Positions 26,801 to 42,100 of a stretch of DNA of 64,000 nucleotides are shown here, piece by piece. The notes below the pieces were generated by a model. It saw nothing but the letters and a program-made list of their open reading frames with translations. It made no database searches and had not been told where the DNA came from. How positions within the stretch are numbered: the first letter of the stretch is position 1; the number at the start of each line of letters is the position of its first letter. Both the position numbers and the translations under genes were made by a program. This stretch comes from Lycorma delicatula (lineage: Eukaryota; Arthropoda; Insecta; Hemiptera; Fulgoridae), in the NCBI RefSeq assembly GCF_047948215.1, contig NC_134460.1, forward strand, positions 12,171,001 to 12,235,000, read 5' to 3'.

Positions 26801-29800
26801 AAAGAATACTTAGTAGTAATTAATTTTACTACTAAGTAAGTATTCTTTTACATCTTCAATAAACAATGAAAATAATAATCTAGGCGGACTAATTTGTCTC
26901 CTATCCTATCATTTGTTCTGTTAGCTTACTCTAAAGAAAATTATCAATGACTTTAGAGTATTGTATTAAGTGGGGTCTGCAGATATACCTTCAAAAATTG
27001 TAGTAATCAGAAATGGTGATAGACCTTCTAAATCTGAGAGGCTTTGAAAAAAAAATTTGAAATTAAATATAATGTACTAGTTAATTGGTTGTGGTTGTTA
27101 GTTATTTGTGGTCCCTTATTGGTTGTGGCTGTAATTGGTTGTTTTTTATAGTTACGATTGTTGTTTGTGGTCTAGTGTTGTTTGGTTGTGGCTGATGGAT
27201 GTGGTTTGTAGTTTTGGTTTTTTATGTGGTTGTTGGTTGTGGTTTTTTTTTGTTATTGCCATTGTTGGTTGGGGTCGGATGTTGCATTGTTAATAATTCT
27301 ATATTCTATATTTACTAGTTATCTATATCAGTAAATTACGGCTTTTTAAATTATCTTAAAAAGTTCTGATTTCAAATTATGCATTTTAATAATTAATTTT
27401 CTTTTGTAGTTATGGTTGCGTGTGTGGTTATTTTTTTGTTATTGCCATTGTTGTTGGTTGTAGTTGTGGTTGGATGTTGCATTGTTACTAATTCTACATT
27501 CTATATTTACTAGCTCTGTATCAGTGAATTATGGCTTTTTAACTTATCTTAAAAGTTCTAAATTCAAATTATGCATTTTAATAATTCATTTTTTCTTGCA
27601 TTCGTTGAAGAAAAATAATGTCTCAATTTGGTTTTTTTAAAAAGTTCTTGTTGTTTTTTTTCTGACCATAAATGCAATATTAATTTTGGTATGTACTTTT
27701 AAATAATTCTATAGTCTTTGTGTTTTTAAAGTGTTTTTATTTGCTTAAATTTATTTATTAATTTTTAGGGGATATGCCGTGAGGTTGATGGTAAACGAGA
27801 GGAGATGAAATGGTTAGTACAGACATTGGATACTCTCAGTTCTCATACTCCTGATGCTGGTGAAGAACAGAAGAAATTGGAATTGTTAATTGCTCGTTAT
27901 AAGAATCTAATTCCAACAATTGAAATGACTGTAACTAGAACAGAACTGTATTCAAAGTGCTATACTTATAGAAAGGAAGTTAAAGAGGTAAATTTGTCAT
28001 ATGAGCTATGATTTGTGTATGAGCTATACATGTAAAATTATTTAAAAAGGCATATTATATCTTGCTGTGTTTATTCATAAGTATGGTTTTTCCTTTTCTT
28101 TTTTTTACAACATCTGTAAGTCATCAGAAAGAGATATATAGTTTCTTCTAGTCATGCTGATTAACCAAGTTGACCTTTCATTCTCAGTTCGTATGCCATC
28201 CTTCATTACCAGGGAATTCCATTGTGCCCAATAACTTTTATACACCAGATTTCTGATCATCTATTTTGGTTTTTCTCCAGCTTCCTTCTCTTCCCAGTTA
28301 ATAGTGGGCTGATAAGTGCATCTGCTAATTGTTTCCCTCATTTCTTCTTTCTGTTATCCCATTGCTGAAATAGTAGTGATTCAACTTAGATCTAAAAGCT
28401 GGAAAGAGCATTTGAATGCTTTCTCCTTGAGTGATGCTCTGCCTTGAAGTCATAATCTTGAAGGTGTTCTACCCAACATGCTGTTTGCTCCCTCAATAAC
28501 TTCCATAGAGATATTTTTGAAAGTGTCTTTACTACAGAAGTAATTCTTTATGAGTAATTCTTATCTCTCCCCAGTAATTCTTTATCTCTCCCCAGTTGAA
28601 GTCATAATCCCTCAATAACTTCCATAGAGATATTTGTCCTTAAATTTATCTTAAATTTGCAAGTGTACCTCACCAATTACAGTGTTGTTCGCATCTATAA
28701 GAATTCAAACGATTCGGCTTCTTGAACCCTTTATTCAAGCATAGGCCAAGAAAACTTCTTACATTATGCTTGCTCTTCGACAGCAGCCGATTGCGTACAA
28801 CTGTATTTTTTCTGGGTCTGTAGCCACTCCTTTCACTTAGCCAACATGACCGAAGTATTTGAGCTTCTTCAGGAAAGAAATTATTCTTCGGATTCAGCTT
28901 CAGATTTGCATCTCGCAGCCTGTTGAAGACTGATGACAATCACATCATCCAGGTAGACTAATCAGGATTCATAGATTAAACCATGTAAGACTGACTCCAT
29001 TAGTCGTTCGAATGTTGCTGGTTCATTGTGTAGTCCAAAAGCATTCACTGTGAATTAAAACTTTAAAACTTTTTAAACTTTAAAAAAGGTTGATTTTCAT
29101 AGTATAAACAGTTTTTATAAAAAGAAGACTCTATCTTTCATATCCTTTTTGCTAGAGGCAGATGCTGATGTTTGGCCATAGGAATCTTCTTCTGTTGCAA
29201 AGAGATCTTTATATTTTGCATCCAATATTAATTTTTGTTAGTGCTTGTCCATTTATCCCTTCTTCAAGGAGTTGTCCAGCATACAGGTTCACACTTTCCC
29301 AGAGGGGTTCCTCTTGATACTGTTTATTCTGTCATTCTGAGGTTTACAATCTGGACAGGATTTCTTTGAAATTAATGTATGACCAATTTGAACTTAGAAG
29401 CTGGGTACCACACTGTCAGGATCTACAACTCCAACCACTCCCCTGAGGGGTTTGACAGATTCAGTCATCACTTCTCTATCTCACTCCATGCAGGGATCGG
29501 ATTTGACAGCAGCTACCACTCTTCACAGACCTTGCAGTGAGGGCATCATTGACCAACTTATCCACTTCTTTTAATTTATTCACATTTTCTTTAATTTTTT
29601 TTTCATTTTACTCATATTCTCATGTGGTTACTCACATTTTCATTTATCTGAGTTAACAAAGCATAAAAACTAAACCAAATACAAATACAGTTCATTACTA
29701 CTAAATAATTTATACAAAATAGCAATTAAAAATTAATTTTTATTATTGAGACTTATTGCGCGTATAAATCTTAAGAACGAGTGAAAAAGGATTTTTGGAT

Positions 29801-32800
29801 AAAATTTCCCAATTCTTCAGTTGCTAATAAGTCAACAATATTGTGTTTGATTAATAAATTTTGTAAGACTAGGGGTGTACATGATTGGAAAAGCCCAGTT
29901 CAGCCATCACTGTTAACAGTATAACTTCTGGAGGATGTGAAAGAACATTTGAATTGCTCACCCAGAAAGTTATTTTCACCGGCTGGGCTTTCAATCTACA
30001 GCTTTCAGGGCTACTAAAAATTCTAAAAAATTACATTTGTATGCTTATCGCATCCGGTGTCATTCAAGAACTGAAAGAAGTATACCAAGGAAAACGTTTA
30101 CAGTATTGTCACTGGTTTCATTCTCTTGTTGATGATAACATTATTGAAATTTTGGATCCATTTATTTCAGCGATGAGGTATGGTTTCACTCGGATGCTGA
30201 TAGAGCGCCGCTGAAAATCCTCACATGTTTCATGAATGACAATAATACACATGTAGAATTGGTGTTTGGTATGTGATCTCCCGGCATCTTGTAATTGTTT
30301 TATTTGTCACAACTTAATCGAACAGTTTACGTTGCTACGTTAGATTTACACGAACAAGAAGTTTCCAGCAGAATAACACGTGTCAAATTGCTAATGAAAC
30401 ACTGGATATGTTATGGAAGTTTTTGGCCATCGTTCGATATGAAAAAGGTTGTGGCCTCCAAGATCCCCAGATCTTATACCAGCAGACGTTTTCCTTTGGG
30501 TGGGGGGGGGGGGTATTTAAAAAGTGTAATTTTTAAAAACAATCCAATACACTTGATGAATTAAAGGCTAACATTGAAAGTGTGGTTTTAAATATTACTG
30601 AGCAAACATTATGAAAAGTGGCTGCAAATCATTTTGAACATCTGTTTTAAAGTATTAAAGGTAATTTGAATATTGTTATATAAGTATTGTAATAAATATA
30701 CATTGTCAAACAAAGGTGTTATGTCCTTTTTGAAACACTGGTTAGATTCTTCTTATATGATGATGACTTATAGCAATAAGAGATGATGAGATTGTGTTTT
30801 GTGATCACAGCAGTCAATATTACTTAAAATTTATAAAGTATTTTTTAAAATTTGAGTAAAAAAAAGGTTTGTTGATCATTTATATAATTAATTATATCAG
30901 TAAATAATCATCAGTAGCCACTATTACCTGTACACAGATTTTTATAATAATATTTTTTTTTATATGTATCATTATCATTTACCATTGATTCTTTTTTCAG
31001 GTTTGTAGTTTGCTTGAGAAAGTTCGACAAAGTGCTATTCCTCGTCCAGAAACTTTGTCATCTGTTGAGACATTACTGAAACAACAAGAGACAGCAGTTG
31101 CACAACTGGATGCTCAAAGAGGAAATATTGTCAGTATGCTACAGAGAGGGAAAGAACTTTCTAAAGATGCAGCTGCTCCTGAATTTGTCAAACAACAGGT
31201 GAAATGTCTTGAAACTGAGTGGAATCAAGCATACACCCAAACTTTAGAAAAATTGAATTCACTTAAAGGTCTGTTTTTTTATTCATTAAGTTATTTAAAT
31301 TGTTTACTTAATTGTAAAAGTATTTAAATATGTTTTTTTTTTAATCCTACATTGTATTTTTGGCCTGGATTTTTACTTATTTGCCTTTTCCATTACAATT
31401 AGTTATAATTTTTAATTTAAAAAGTAAAATTTCACAAGTAGCAGGTCAATATTTACAATTAATTTTATATTTTTAAATGTTTTATTTAACTTAATTGTTT
31501 GCATTGCATAACATTTTTATTTTCTCATTAAAGAAAAAATACATGAAAAACACAAGTTAAAACAAGAAATAATTTTAATTTTAACTTTGAATTTATAATT
31601 AAATTTTATAATTTAAATTTATAAATTATTTAAATCGTACTTTATTTACTTGTACAAATAGTTATTTGATTTTGATTTGATTAAAATGGTAAGTAATTTC
31701 TTATATTAGTGATTAAAAAGATTGTGTATAAGATACTATTTAGTTATCTCGTGAAAGGTTAGCAGGTATCCCACTTAGGATTACTGTCTATGGATTGTGA
31801 GTTGTACAGAAAATTTTAAATTATAAAATAGCCCTCCACTTCAGGGGCATTAGGTGTTTGTTGAAAATAAGCACTAGAGGCTGCTTTACATCACAACACC
31901 CATCACTGCACCTTTCAGATTGTGCAGTGATTCAGAAAGGTGTTCTGAGGATGGAGATAGTGTAATAAAAACGATAAATCTAAAACTTTTTTTTTTCAGC
32001 ATTAAAATTTAAATCTCTTATTCAGCTCTAAAATTTCCAAATAACATTAAAATTCTATTTTCACTGTTCTTTTAATTAAGTTGTGTACTTGAAGTTAAAT
32101 TTAAGATAGGTTTATTAATAATCTTTAATTTATATAATCTTTAATTTAAATATATAGGAACACATAAAATGTGGCTTACATACCAAGAACAAAAAGATGA
32201 GATAATTGAACTGCTAGAAAAAGCTGAAGAAGAAATAAAGAAATGTGCAGTTGGTGGTCGTGATTCTCGTTTTATCACTAATGAATTGCGTAGTAAGCAA
32301 GAATTAAGTATTTCTTTGCGAGAAGCTACTGAAAATATGTTACGCAAGTTACGTGACTTATCAGCTGGCCTTACTGGTGTTACAGCTCCTGAGAGAAAGC
32401 CAGTGATTGTGAAAGAGGTAAGAACCTACTATCATTTTTTTATTTTTATATGAATAAAAATATTGCATAAAAGGATTTTATGTACATTAAATTAATTTAG
32501 AATTAATTTTTCAGAGCTTGTACAGTCCAGACCTCCTACTATCTATTCTATTTATTTTACACGTAGAACTTGGAGAACTTAGAAGATCAGGAAATCATCA
32601 TTAATTTATTTTTTGATATTTGAGAACTGTTTTTTAGTCAACAGTTGTCGAATATCACAATGAAATGTAATAATACTTACTACCTAAAAATGACAAAAAA
32701 CTAAATGACTAACTTTCAGACAATTCAGTCGTTCTTCCTAACACCTTTTGGAGCTAATTATTGACTCCTTTCACAGAGGAATATACTTTAGTGACTGTAA

Positions 32801-35800
32801 CTCATTTTACATATTATTTTAACAGGTTATGGAAATTGAAGAAAAGTTGAAGGAAACATTACATACAGTTGAAGAGAGAGTTGTAATATTAGAAAAAATG
32901 CAAGCACAATGGGTTCAGCTTGAAAGTAAAGTTAATGAGTTAAGAACTTGGGCACAAGAAGTACCTGCTGTCTTGGACAAAATTTGTAAAATGGAAGTTT
33001 CACCAAAAGATCGACTTCAAAAAGCACAAACTTTACAGTTACAGCTTCAAGAACGCCAAGCAATTCTTCAACAGTTAAATAAAGAGACTGAAGATATTGA
33101 AGGTAAATTATTATTATTGATTAAATATGTTACATTTTTCAAAAATATTTATCAAATGTCTTTTATGAATTCTTCACCCAATCTGTAATGGATTGCATTA
33201 AATTTATATGTTAACTAAAATCACTCTAATTTGGCATTGAAATTATTAAAAGGAGATTAGGTTAACAGTTTAGATATAACAATTAGGTTATATCTAAAAA
33301 TATAACTTATGCATGTTTATATTAAAACTACACAAAAAATAAAGATTTGGCACTGTTTGTGGCTGTACAATTATGATTTGATATTATGGCTTATTTTTTG
33401 TTAACCTCGTTTAAAGTTTTCTGGTAGTGTTTGCCATTTTTAAAAGTGCTGATCACCTTGGAGCTTCTGTTTATTCATGGCTCTTTTTCTGGAAATAGTT
33501 GTACAGTATGACTCTTGAGGCTTTATAAAGTTAGTGGAAACGAGTTGTAGTTAAAAACTTTAGTTTGTAGATGAGATGGGGGATTATTGAAAACTAAATA
33601 TTTGAAGTTGATAGATTCTGGCAAGGTGGGAGGTATATTAAACAACTTAGGGTATTAACATACCACACTAAGCTCCTCACAACCTGAAAGAAACTGAAAT
33701 GTTACTTGCCAATTTTGACCTACGATACAATTATTTAGAATAAGTGTATGGGAATTAAACTTTTAAAATCTTGCTGATCTCCTTTTTACTGAGAGATGCT
33801 TTGGCAACATGAATGAGAACATTGGAAGGAGAGGATGTCCTAAGATTATTTCAGGAAGAGTAATGGATAAATAGAACCAAATATACATTTCTAATGTATT
33901 CATTCGTATCCACTCAATATGTATTCACATCTCCCAAGCACTGTAATTTAGTAAAATTATGTAGAAGCTAAGAATTTTTGTGTATACTAAACACTATGAA
34001 TATTATAAGGAAATATAAGTATTCATATGTTTCAGCAGCCTTATCCTAGATAAAGCTCTTTACATATTTTTTATGTTAGAGGATACCTGAGTCACTTTCT
34101 GACAGGTGAGCTATGAAATAGAGCTACAACATTTAACTGTAGCTTGGAAAAATGTACATTAAATCTGTTAAAAGTAATATATACTGCTAATCTAAATTCC
34201 TAAACTACTATTCTTGATTAATAATCTTATAATTACATTAAATTAAACTTGTATTTTCTAACATAATTTACAACATATTTTTTCTATAATTTGAATGTTT
34301 GTATCATTGGATTTATAGATGATGAAGAAGTGGCCAAACTGAAAAAAGAATTGGTTGCTCTTAATGAATCTGTAGCTGCTTTAAAACATGATATTGATAT
34401 TCAGAATTCAGCCTTGCAGAGAGATTTAGCTATTTGGCATGATTACCAGTCTGGTTTAGAAAAAGTAAAACCGTGGCTAGAACAGGCTGAATTACATGTC
34501 GCTATGGGTCAAGCAAAACCTGTTACACTTTCTGAAGCAAAGGAGCAACTACAAGCTTCAAAGGTATTACATCAACAATTAGTATGTTAAGATTAGTTCC
34601 AACTAATTATTTAGCTGTTTTTACTTGATTTCTTTATACACGTGCACACGCACATAAATATATATACAAATTTGAAAATTGAAAGAGAGAGAGAGAGAGA
34701 GAGAGAGTGTGTGTGTGTGAATGTGTAAGTGAGTGAATTTTAATTATTTGTATAAAATTTGATGAAGCCATCAAATATTTAAAATTATTTTATATTAATC
34801 CGATCAACCCAAGTACAGAATTAATAAAATAAAATAGAATGACACCTATCTTATTCCATAATCCAAGCAAAAGCGATTTGATGAAGCCATTTTAAAATTA
34901 TTTTATATTAATCCGATCAACCCAAGTACATAATTAAGACTGAACATAATTAATTCATTCCTAAATCATTAAAACACAGCTGTGTTTTAATTTAACGTGT
35001 TTTGACCTGCACAGACATGACAACTCACTCTTCAGTATTAGTAATGATGTCAGTTATGATGTCATAATATGTGACTATGGGTGAAAGTTTCTGAGTTCAT
35101 ATTTATTTTCAGAATAAACTTTGGCTAGTTAGTCTACATGAGTTTCTATTTTATTTTTATTATTAATTTTGACTTTAAATTTTATTAATGACTTAATATT
35201 TCATATATATGCAATTTTTATTTTTAATTTACTATCAAAATTTTTGAATTAAAAAAAAAATTAGTTTTATTTCTGTTTTGATTTAATTGGAAAAGGATCT
35301 TGAAAAAGATCCTTTTCCAATTTCTTTTTTCCAATTTCCTTTTCCAAAAATCTTTTAAGAATTTTAAATCTCAATTTTAATTTTAATGTGGAATTTAGAG
35401 TGAACAATAATAATTTTAATGTCTAATTTGCAATGAAAGATTTGAAAAATTATAGAGCAACTGATGATGTGAGGTATTCGCGGAAGCGCTCTTGCTTGGA
35501 TTATGGAATAAGATAGATCCTTATTCTAATTAATTAGAATCCTAATTTATTAATTCTGTACGTGGGTTGATCGGATTAATATAATTTGTATCGTGCAGAA
35601 GGATATAATTCCCAAAAGGATTGATTTTAGCAAAATATATATATATATATTTTTTAGTTTTTTGTTTTCTTCTACTCTTCAGTATAACAGGATTTTTTTT
35701 CTGGTTTTGATTTTAATTGCTCTAGGAAATCTTTCTCCCCAACCTTTCTGCTTAATACATTTCAGATACTTTTCAAATTACATTTCAGTTACTTTTCATC

Positions 35801-36138
35801 TTAACAATAATCTTCATATTGTATAGCATTTCATTAATTGGACTGTGCTTACTGCCTTCCCAAAGGCATGATGAGAGTTCTATTCTGTATTTCTTTCCCG
35901 AGCTTGCTTTTTGGGAAAATACCAGGCATTTTAATCTTTGGTAAAATAATTGGATTTTCATACATAATATCTTTACAAACAAATCCCTGTCAAATTTTCT
36001 TGGTGGTTTTTCTCAAAATAGAGTTGAGAATTTTTAATTTACGAAAACAGATAAGTGGACTTGGTCGTGGTCTGAATTTCTCTTAGTCTGCCACTGATTT
36101 ATATATTTGGTTTGTTTTCTTTTAGAGGTATTAAGAAT

Positions 36139-36177
<39 letters not shown>

Positions 36178-39100
36178 TTTTGTATTCTTACATGTTAATT
36201 TCTTTTTAAAGCAAAATGAGCTTTTCCTTTTTCTTTCTTTTTCTTTTTTGTAATTTCTGTTGTTTTATTTAAACTATAATTACTTTTTAATTATCCAGGC
36301 ATTTAGTCAAGAGTGTCAGGAAAGCCATGAATATATAGAAACGTTATCAACATTGAGTAGTCAATTAACAAGACAAACAATAGCTCGTGATACAGCTGAT
36401 GCATTACAGTCTCGTTGGCAAGCTGTAAATGGTGCAGCAACACAGCGTGCTTCTAAATTAGAACGATTGGTTGCTCTATGGACTGAGATGGAAGAAACAG
36501 CAAAGCATATAGAAGAGTGGCTTAAAAAACCAGAATTTGTTGCTTTATTTCAACAAATGCCAGCACCCAGTACTCTCACCCATCATCAACTAGAAAAACA
36601 ACTTGCTGAACTTAAGGTTAGTTATTATTTTTTTTCTTTTAACCGATTTAGAGAGATTAAACCACTGGCACTAATGAACTGCTATAGGCTTGTGTGTACA
36701 CTATAATGAATATTCTTGCAATAACTTTATAAGGTTCCACACTTAAGGACTTATTTTTATGTATCTTTTTCAATTGTATAATTGTGCTGTTTCTTTTTTG
36801 TTTTTTGTAATATATTGCTTGTCAAAAATAATATAAACTTGAAAATCCAATTTGCATTTAAGAAAATATTGGAATGCATTAAAACCACACACATTCTTAA
36901 ACTGTATAACATTTTAAAAATATGCCAGAAACCTCATATGATTGTAGTTTTATTGTAGTTTTAAGTAATATATCCATTTCTGAAAAAAAGGAAGTAAGAA
37001 ATATACGATTCCTAATAGTGGAATTTTTTCAGTATGGTAGTGGGTGTAGGGATATTATGCATGTAGTATTTTTCAACTTTTCTTCAATTCCATATGAGAA
37101 AAATTTTGTATGAAGATAATTCAGTTTTAACTAAAAACTATATTTTTTTATAGTTTTAACTAAAAACTATATCTTTATTTACTTATACAATTTTATGTTT
37201 AAGTAAATGACTAGTTTGAATACAAGTAAACCTTAATCTTTAGTTTGTATACAAGTAAACTTTAATATTGTGCATGACAAGCTGTTTTGCACAATTATCT
37301 GTGTACATGCAGTTTTATCACTATTTTATCCCGTTCATTCTGTTGCTAGTTATAATTAACTACACATTACCTGGTGATCTATGATTGAACAATCTACAGG
37401 TATATTCATAATGTGAGCAAGGTTTGTAGCTGCCAGTGGGCCGTAAATCATGAAATCTGCACTATTTCTGGGAATTTTGTAAATATCATACTTATCAATA
37501 AAAGATCAATCTATTTACTCGTGATATTTAAAATATTTCTTTCAAATATGCTTTTTCAACCTCTTTTTCAACGTTTGTACAAAACTACCAAATTAGTTTT
37601 TAGTTTACCTGCAGTACTACATTTTACATTTTGATTTACAGACAGTAAAATATTTGGATATTTGCTTATTACAGTTTTTAAAAAAATATTGTTTTATTTT
37701 TGTTATACTATCAATGTTATACTTTACCACATGAATAATTGTTTTAATAGCTATTCTACCAATTATATCTTATTATTGTTACTTCTATTTGACTTAATGA
37801 ACAAAATTTATAATTTCACAACTTCTATATGAATTATAATATCACAACTTGTATATGAAATGATTATCCTCTCTGTTTAGGAGATGAATAGTCAGCTTAG
37901 TACAGCACAGACTGATGTTGGAACTCTTGGTCAAACAGCAGATTTTGTAATACAGGGACTTGCATTAGAAGGAGCAACAGCTGTTAAAAATAAAATAGCT
38001 GAATTAAAAGCAACCTCTGGCCATTTATTAGATGCAGTTCGACAAAGAGAAAACCAACTGAATGAAGAACTAGCTTCAAGGTATTTTTAATTGCCATATA
38101 ATTTTTTCTTTCTTTTTACTGGTTATTAAATCTGTTTGAATGGTTTGTTGCTGTATTTAAAATGGAAAAATTCTGTTTTTATTTAAATTTTTTCTTATGT
38201 TGGAATTGTAATGTGTATCGTTTATTTACTGGTGTGATATATGAAATGTGATAAATGAAAAATGTATTTTGATTGAGTTTGTCTTTTTTCTACACAATGG
38301 CTCTACTGCCTATAATATATATACGCATAGTTCAAATTTGGTACAAGAAGTGTTTATTTGAAAAAGACAAAAAAAAGGATTTGCATTAAAATTGGATTGA
38401 AGTGGTGAAAATATTAAAGAAGGACATTAAAGACAATAAAATTAGCATAGCATATTTTCAGAGCAAGTTTCAGACTTCTAACACAACAAAAATCAATGAA
38501 AATATCCACAAAATTAATAACAGGTGATTGACGAATTATGGTCAAAAGAATTTGCAGAAGTGATGGCTCATGTGAAACAATTTTGATTGAAATTTTGGGT
38601 ATGAAATGAATAGCAGTGAAGTTTGCTACAAAAGTGTTTTCAGTGAAAGCAGCATTGCAGAACCAGTGTTAGCCGACATTGCTGATAACTTAGAATTTCT
38701 CAAACATGTCATAACCATTGACAAAATGTGGGTATATGGTTATGTTATTGAAATGAAGGTTCAGTCAATGAAAACTTCTTGAGGAATAATGAAAGAAAGA
38801 AAAATTGCTAAAAAATGTCTTTTGGAAGAAATACTGGTGTAAGTGTGTTGCACTGAGGAACAATTCTGAAGGGATAATATCCGTATAGAAGAATAAGTAA
38901 AATCTTTTTGAACAGTGCCATTAAAATCGAAAAATAAAGTCAGTAAAAACAATTTTAACATTCAATCAAACTATCACATGCTTTTGTCGTCAGCCTCGTT
39001 GACGACAAAAGCATGTGATAGTTTGATTGAATGTTAAAATTGTTTTTACTGATTTTATTTTTCGATTTTAATGGCACTGTTCAAAAAGATTTTACTTATT

Positions 39101-42100
39101 CTTCTATACGGATATTATCCCTTCAGAATTGTTCCTCAATGCAACACACCTACACCAGTATTTCTTCCAAAAGACATTTTTTAGCAATTTTTCTTTCTTT
39201 CATTATAAATCATTATACAAGAAAAAATCACTTTGTGCCATGTCTGTAGAATACAGAGGCTGTGCATCAGTACAGTGTTATATTTGGCCAAGTAAATAGC
39301 TGGTTAGTAGTAAAGTGTGAGCTGGAGCATTATCTTGGTACAAAGTCCAAGAACTGTTTGTCCTTCATTTGTTTGTGTTCATTTTGTACAACCTTGTGGT
39401 AAGATATGTTTACTGTCTGAAAAGGAATAGAATAGGTTTAATTAGATACAGTAAAGTTTAGTTTGTAGGAGGAATTATATTGATAAAACAAGAAAAGATA
39501 AAGTGAAGAACTATGAGATAAAATATGCATTAATTGTAAACAAAATATGGGGGAAGATTGAGAGAAGTCGATTAAGGTGTTTAGATGTGTTGAGGAATTG
39601 AAATGTACGAGACTTCGTGAGTTAATTAACATCCAGACCTAGTGATCTGTAGTAGGTTAGTAGGTAACTATAATACTGCAAATTTTACTAACCTTTTTTA
39701 AGAAAATCGGCGGTACTTCAGTATTATCATTAAATTAAGATACAATATGGAAGTGTATACATGTATTTTTGTTTTATTTCCAGACAAGATTTTACTGCTG
39801 AAATGAATGCTTTCTCTGAATGGATGTTAACATTAGAAGGAAATGTAGCAGCATCTGCCCCTGTATTCCCAGGAAGGATAGATGTAGCAGTTCAAGGAGT
39901 TCATAATCTTTTACAGGAGCATTCAGAAAAACAACCTGAATTCCAAAGAATTTATGATAGAGTAAAGAAAACGACTGATGCTGCAGCACCTCAAGAAGCA
40001 GAAAGGCTTAATGAGTGTTATACACAAATAGCAGCAAAATATCAGGTTTGTCAATTGGCTGATTGAAGTCAGTGTTTAATTAATTAAAAGCACTCTTTTG
40101 TATTCTGGGTAACACTATAAATTCCCCGATGGGGAATCTTACTCTTTAAGACTTTGGGGATTGGCATCCCCATGGCCCTACTCTCAGTAGCTTTTCTTCC
40201 CACTGCATACAGAGCTGCAGACACCAACACCAAGAAAACTACAACACATACTCTTACTCTGTACAACTACATTCTACACACTGTTTCCTTCTTACAATTA
40301 CACTTGGTGATGTTGCTTCATCTTACAAAACATAATGTGGAAAGTATTGTGCCAGTGGGTGAATGACTACATAGTGAGTCTTGAAAAATGTCCCCTGGAC
40401 ATCTGGGCAAACCCAGTTGTATTTAGCTCTAGCCCCAGTATGCGTGTGCTCTGCTGGAGTGGTCCGACCATCATAATCATATGGTCCACCAAAATTTGTC
40501 ATGTGAAAAGATCTCGCTCAGCATTGTCCAATGAAAATAAGAATTGTTTAAAAAAAATACTGTAAATAGTGATGCATTCCATCCACTGTAAAACATATGA
40601 TTTATTGCCTGGAAAAGATCTGGAAGTTAAGAGATGGATCAATATTGGTTGAGACATTTAGTGATGAACAGAGCCGATTTCTCTTACATCTTACAAATAT
40701 GAGGAATATAAAGGCGGTATGCCACAAATTCGTAAATAACCAGCCGAGTCAGCTTCGTACTCAGGAAGTTGTGTAGGTGAAGTGAATAATGAAACGGCAG
40801 AGTGTGGAGTGGAAGAACCAACACTTGCAGCAAGTATTTCAGAGCTTAATAAGATGAATACAAAGTTGATAGGTGCAGCCATGTCGATATCCCCCCGAGG
40901 GGAGAAGATCCCGCCACATAGCGTGTTTGGTTGCTACACCACCCCCTCTGTTCCTTGCCAGTAGCCGCTTTAACGGAGGTCATCTTCTTGCCCTCTAACT
41001 GATCACATTCCACATTGTTCAGTTTGGCCTCGTGAGAAACACCGATGCAGATGCCCAGAGGCACATCTACATTGGTAGATGTGCCTTCATTAGTAGGGAA
41101 CTCTCTCAAGTTCCCTACTAACTCTGGTATGCTCAGCTTTGTACCGCGGACAGATATGCAGGACATGGTCCACCTTGTCACCGACCCTACATTCCGGACA
41201 CAAGCCGGAGTCAACCAACCTAACGTAGCTAGACTTTCCCTAAAGGCACAATTTCCCGAAAGAAATTGAGTAGTATATCGATTGGTGGAAACCCAACTAA
41301 TAGCACGCAACTCCCTAACATTTGGAAAGATACCATGTGTATATCGACCAGTAGAAGAAGTGTTCCACCTAACTTGCCAAGAGTCAAAACCTTGGTCTTC
41401 GATTTCTCGCATACACCCTGATGGAAGAAGGCTACTTCTGGCTACTGATGTACTGCTGGCTACATTCCGTAGCCAAAATATCCATAGGTTTCATGCCGGC
41501 AATCACAGTGACTGCCTCTCGCGAAACAATCCTGTAACTGCCGACAACAGCTAACAAGAGAATACGCTGGGCTCGTAAAAGAATGTCCCTATAACTTTGG
41601 AATTGCAAACAATGAGCCCAGACGGGGGCAGCGTACAACATTATGGCCCCAATCGGGAGGTTGAATTCTCTTGATGGAATTTACTCCATCAAGAGATAGT
41701 GGCCATATCAGTCCCTTACGGGTATCTGATTTCAACAGTAAACACCCTAATATGCATATAATGCAACTGCCACTTGACTGTGCGCCACATCCTTGTGGAT
41801 TGCTGAATTTTATGTTAAAATCTTTATTCTCTTTGTTATCTGATAAGGAGCCCTTTACACTCGCTCTCAGAGTTCATAAATTTATTTTAATTTTATTTCA
41901 GTTGTGTATATAGATTTATTAATTTTTTAAATTTTATTTTATTTTTAGGATTTTATCTGTGATAAAATCCTAAAATTTATCTAATCCTAAATTTATCTGT
42001 GATAAATTTTATCTGTGTTTTATATTTTAGTTTAAGTTTTTAATATTTTTAAGTTTTTTCTTTTTGTTTTTTGTTAGATTTTATAGTTTGTTTTATATTT

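Noticed and set aside
38761..39249. Two nearly identical small open frames facing opposite ways, read as a duplicated gene
   Set aside because: They are the antisense of the two palindromic mariner C-terminal arms, so the shared peptide is a by-product of the inverted repeat.
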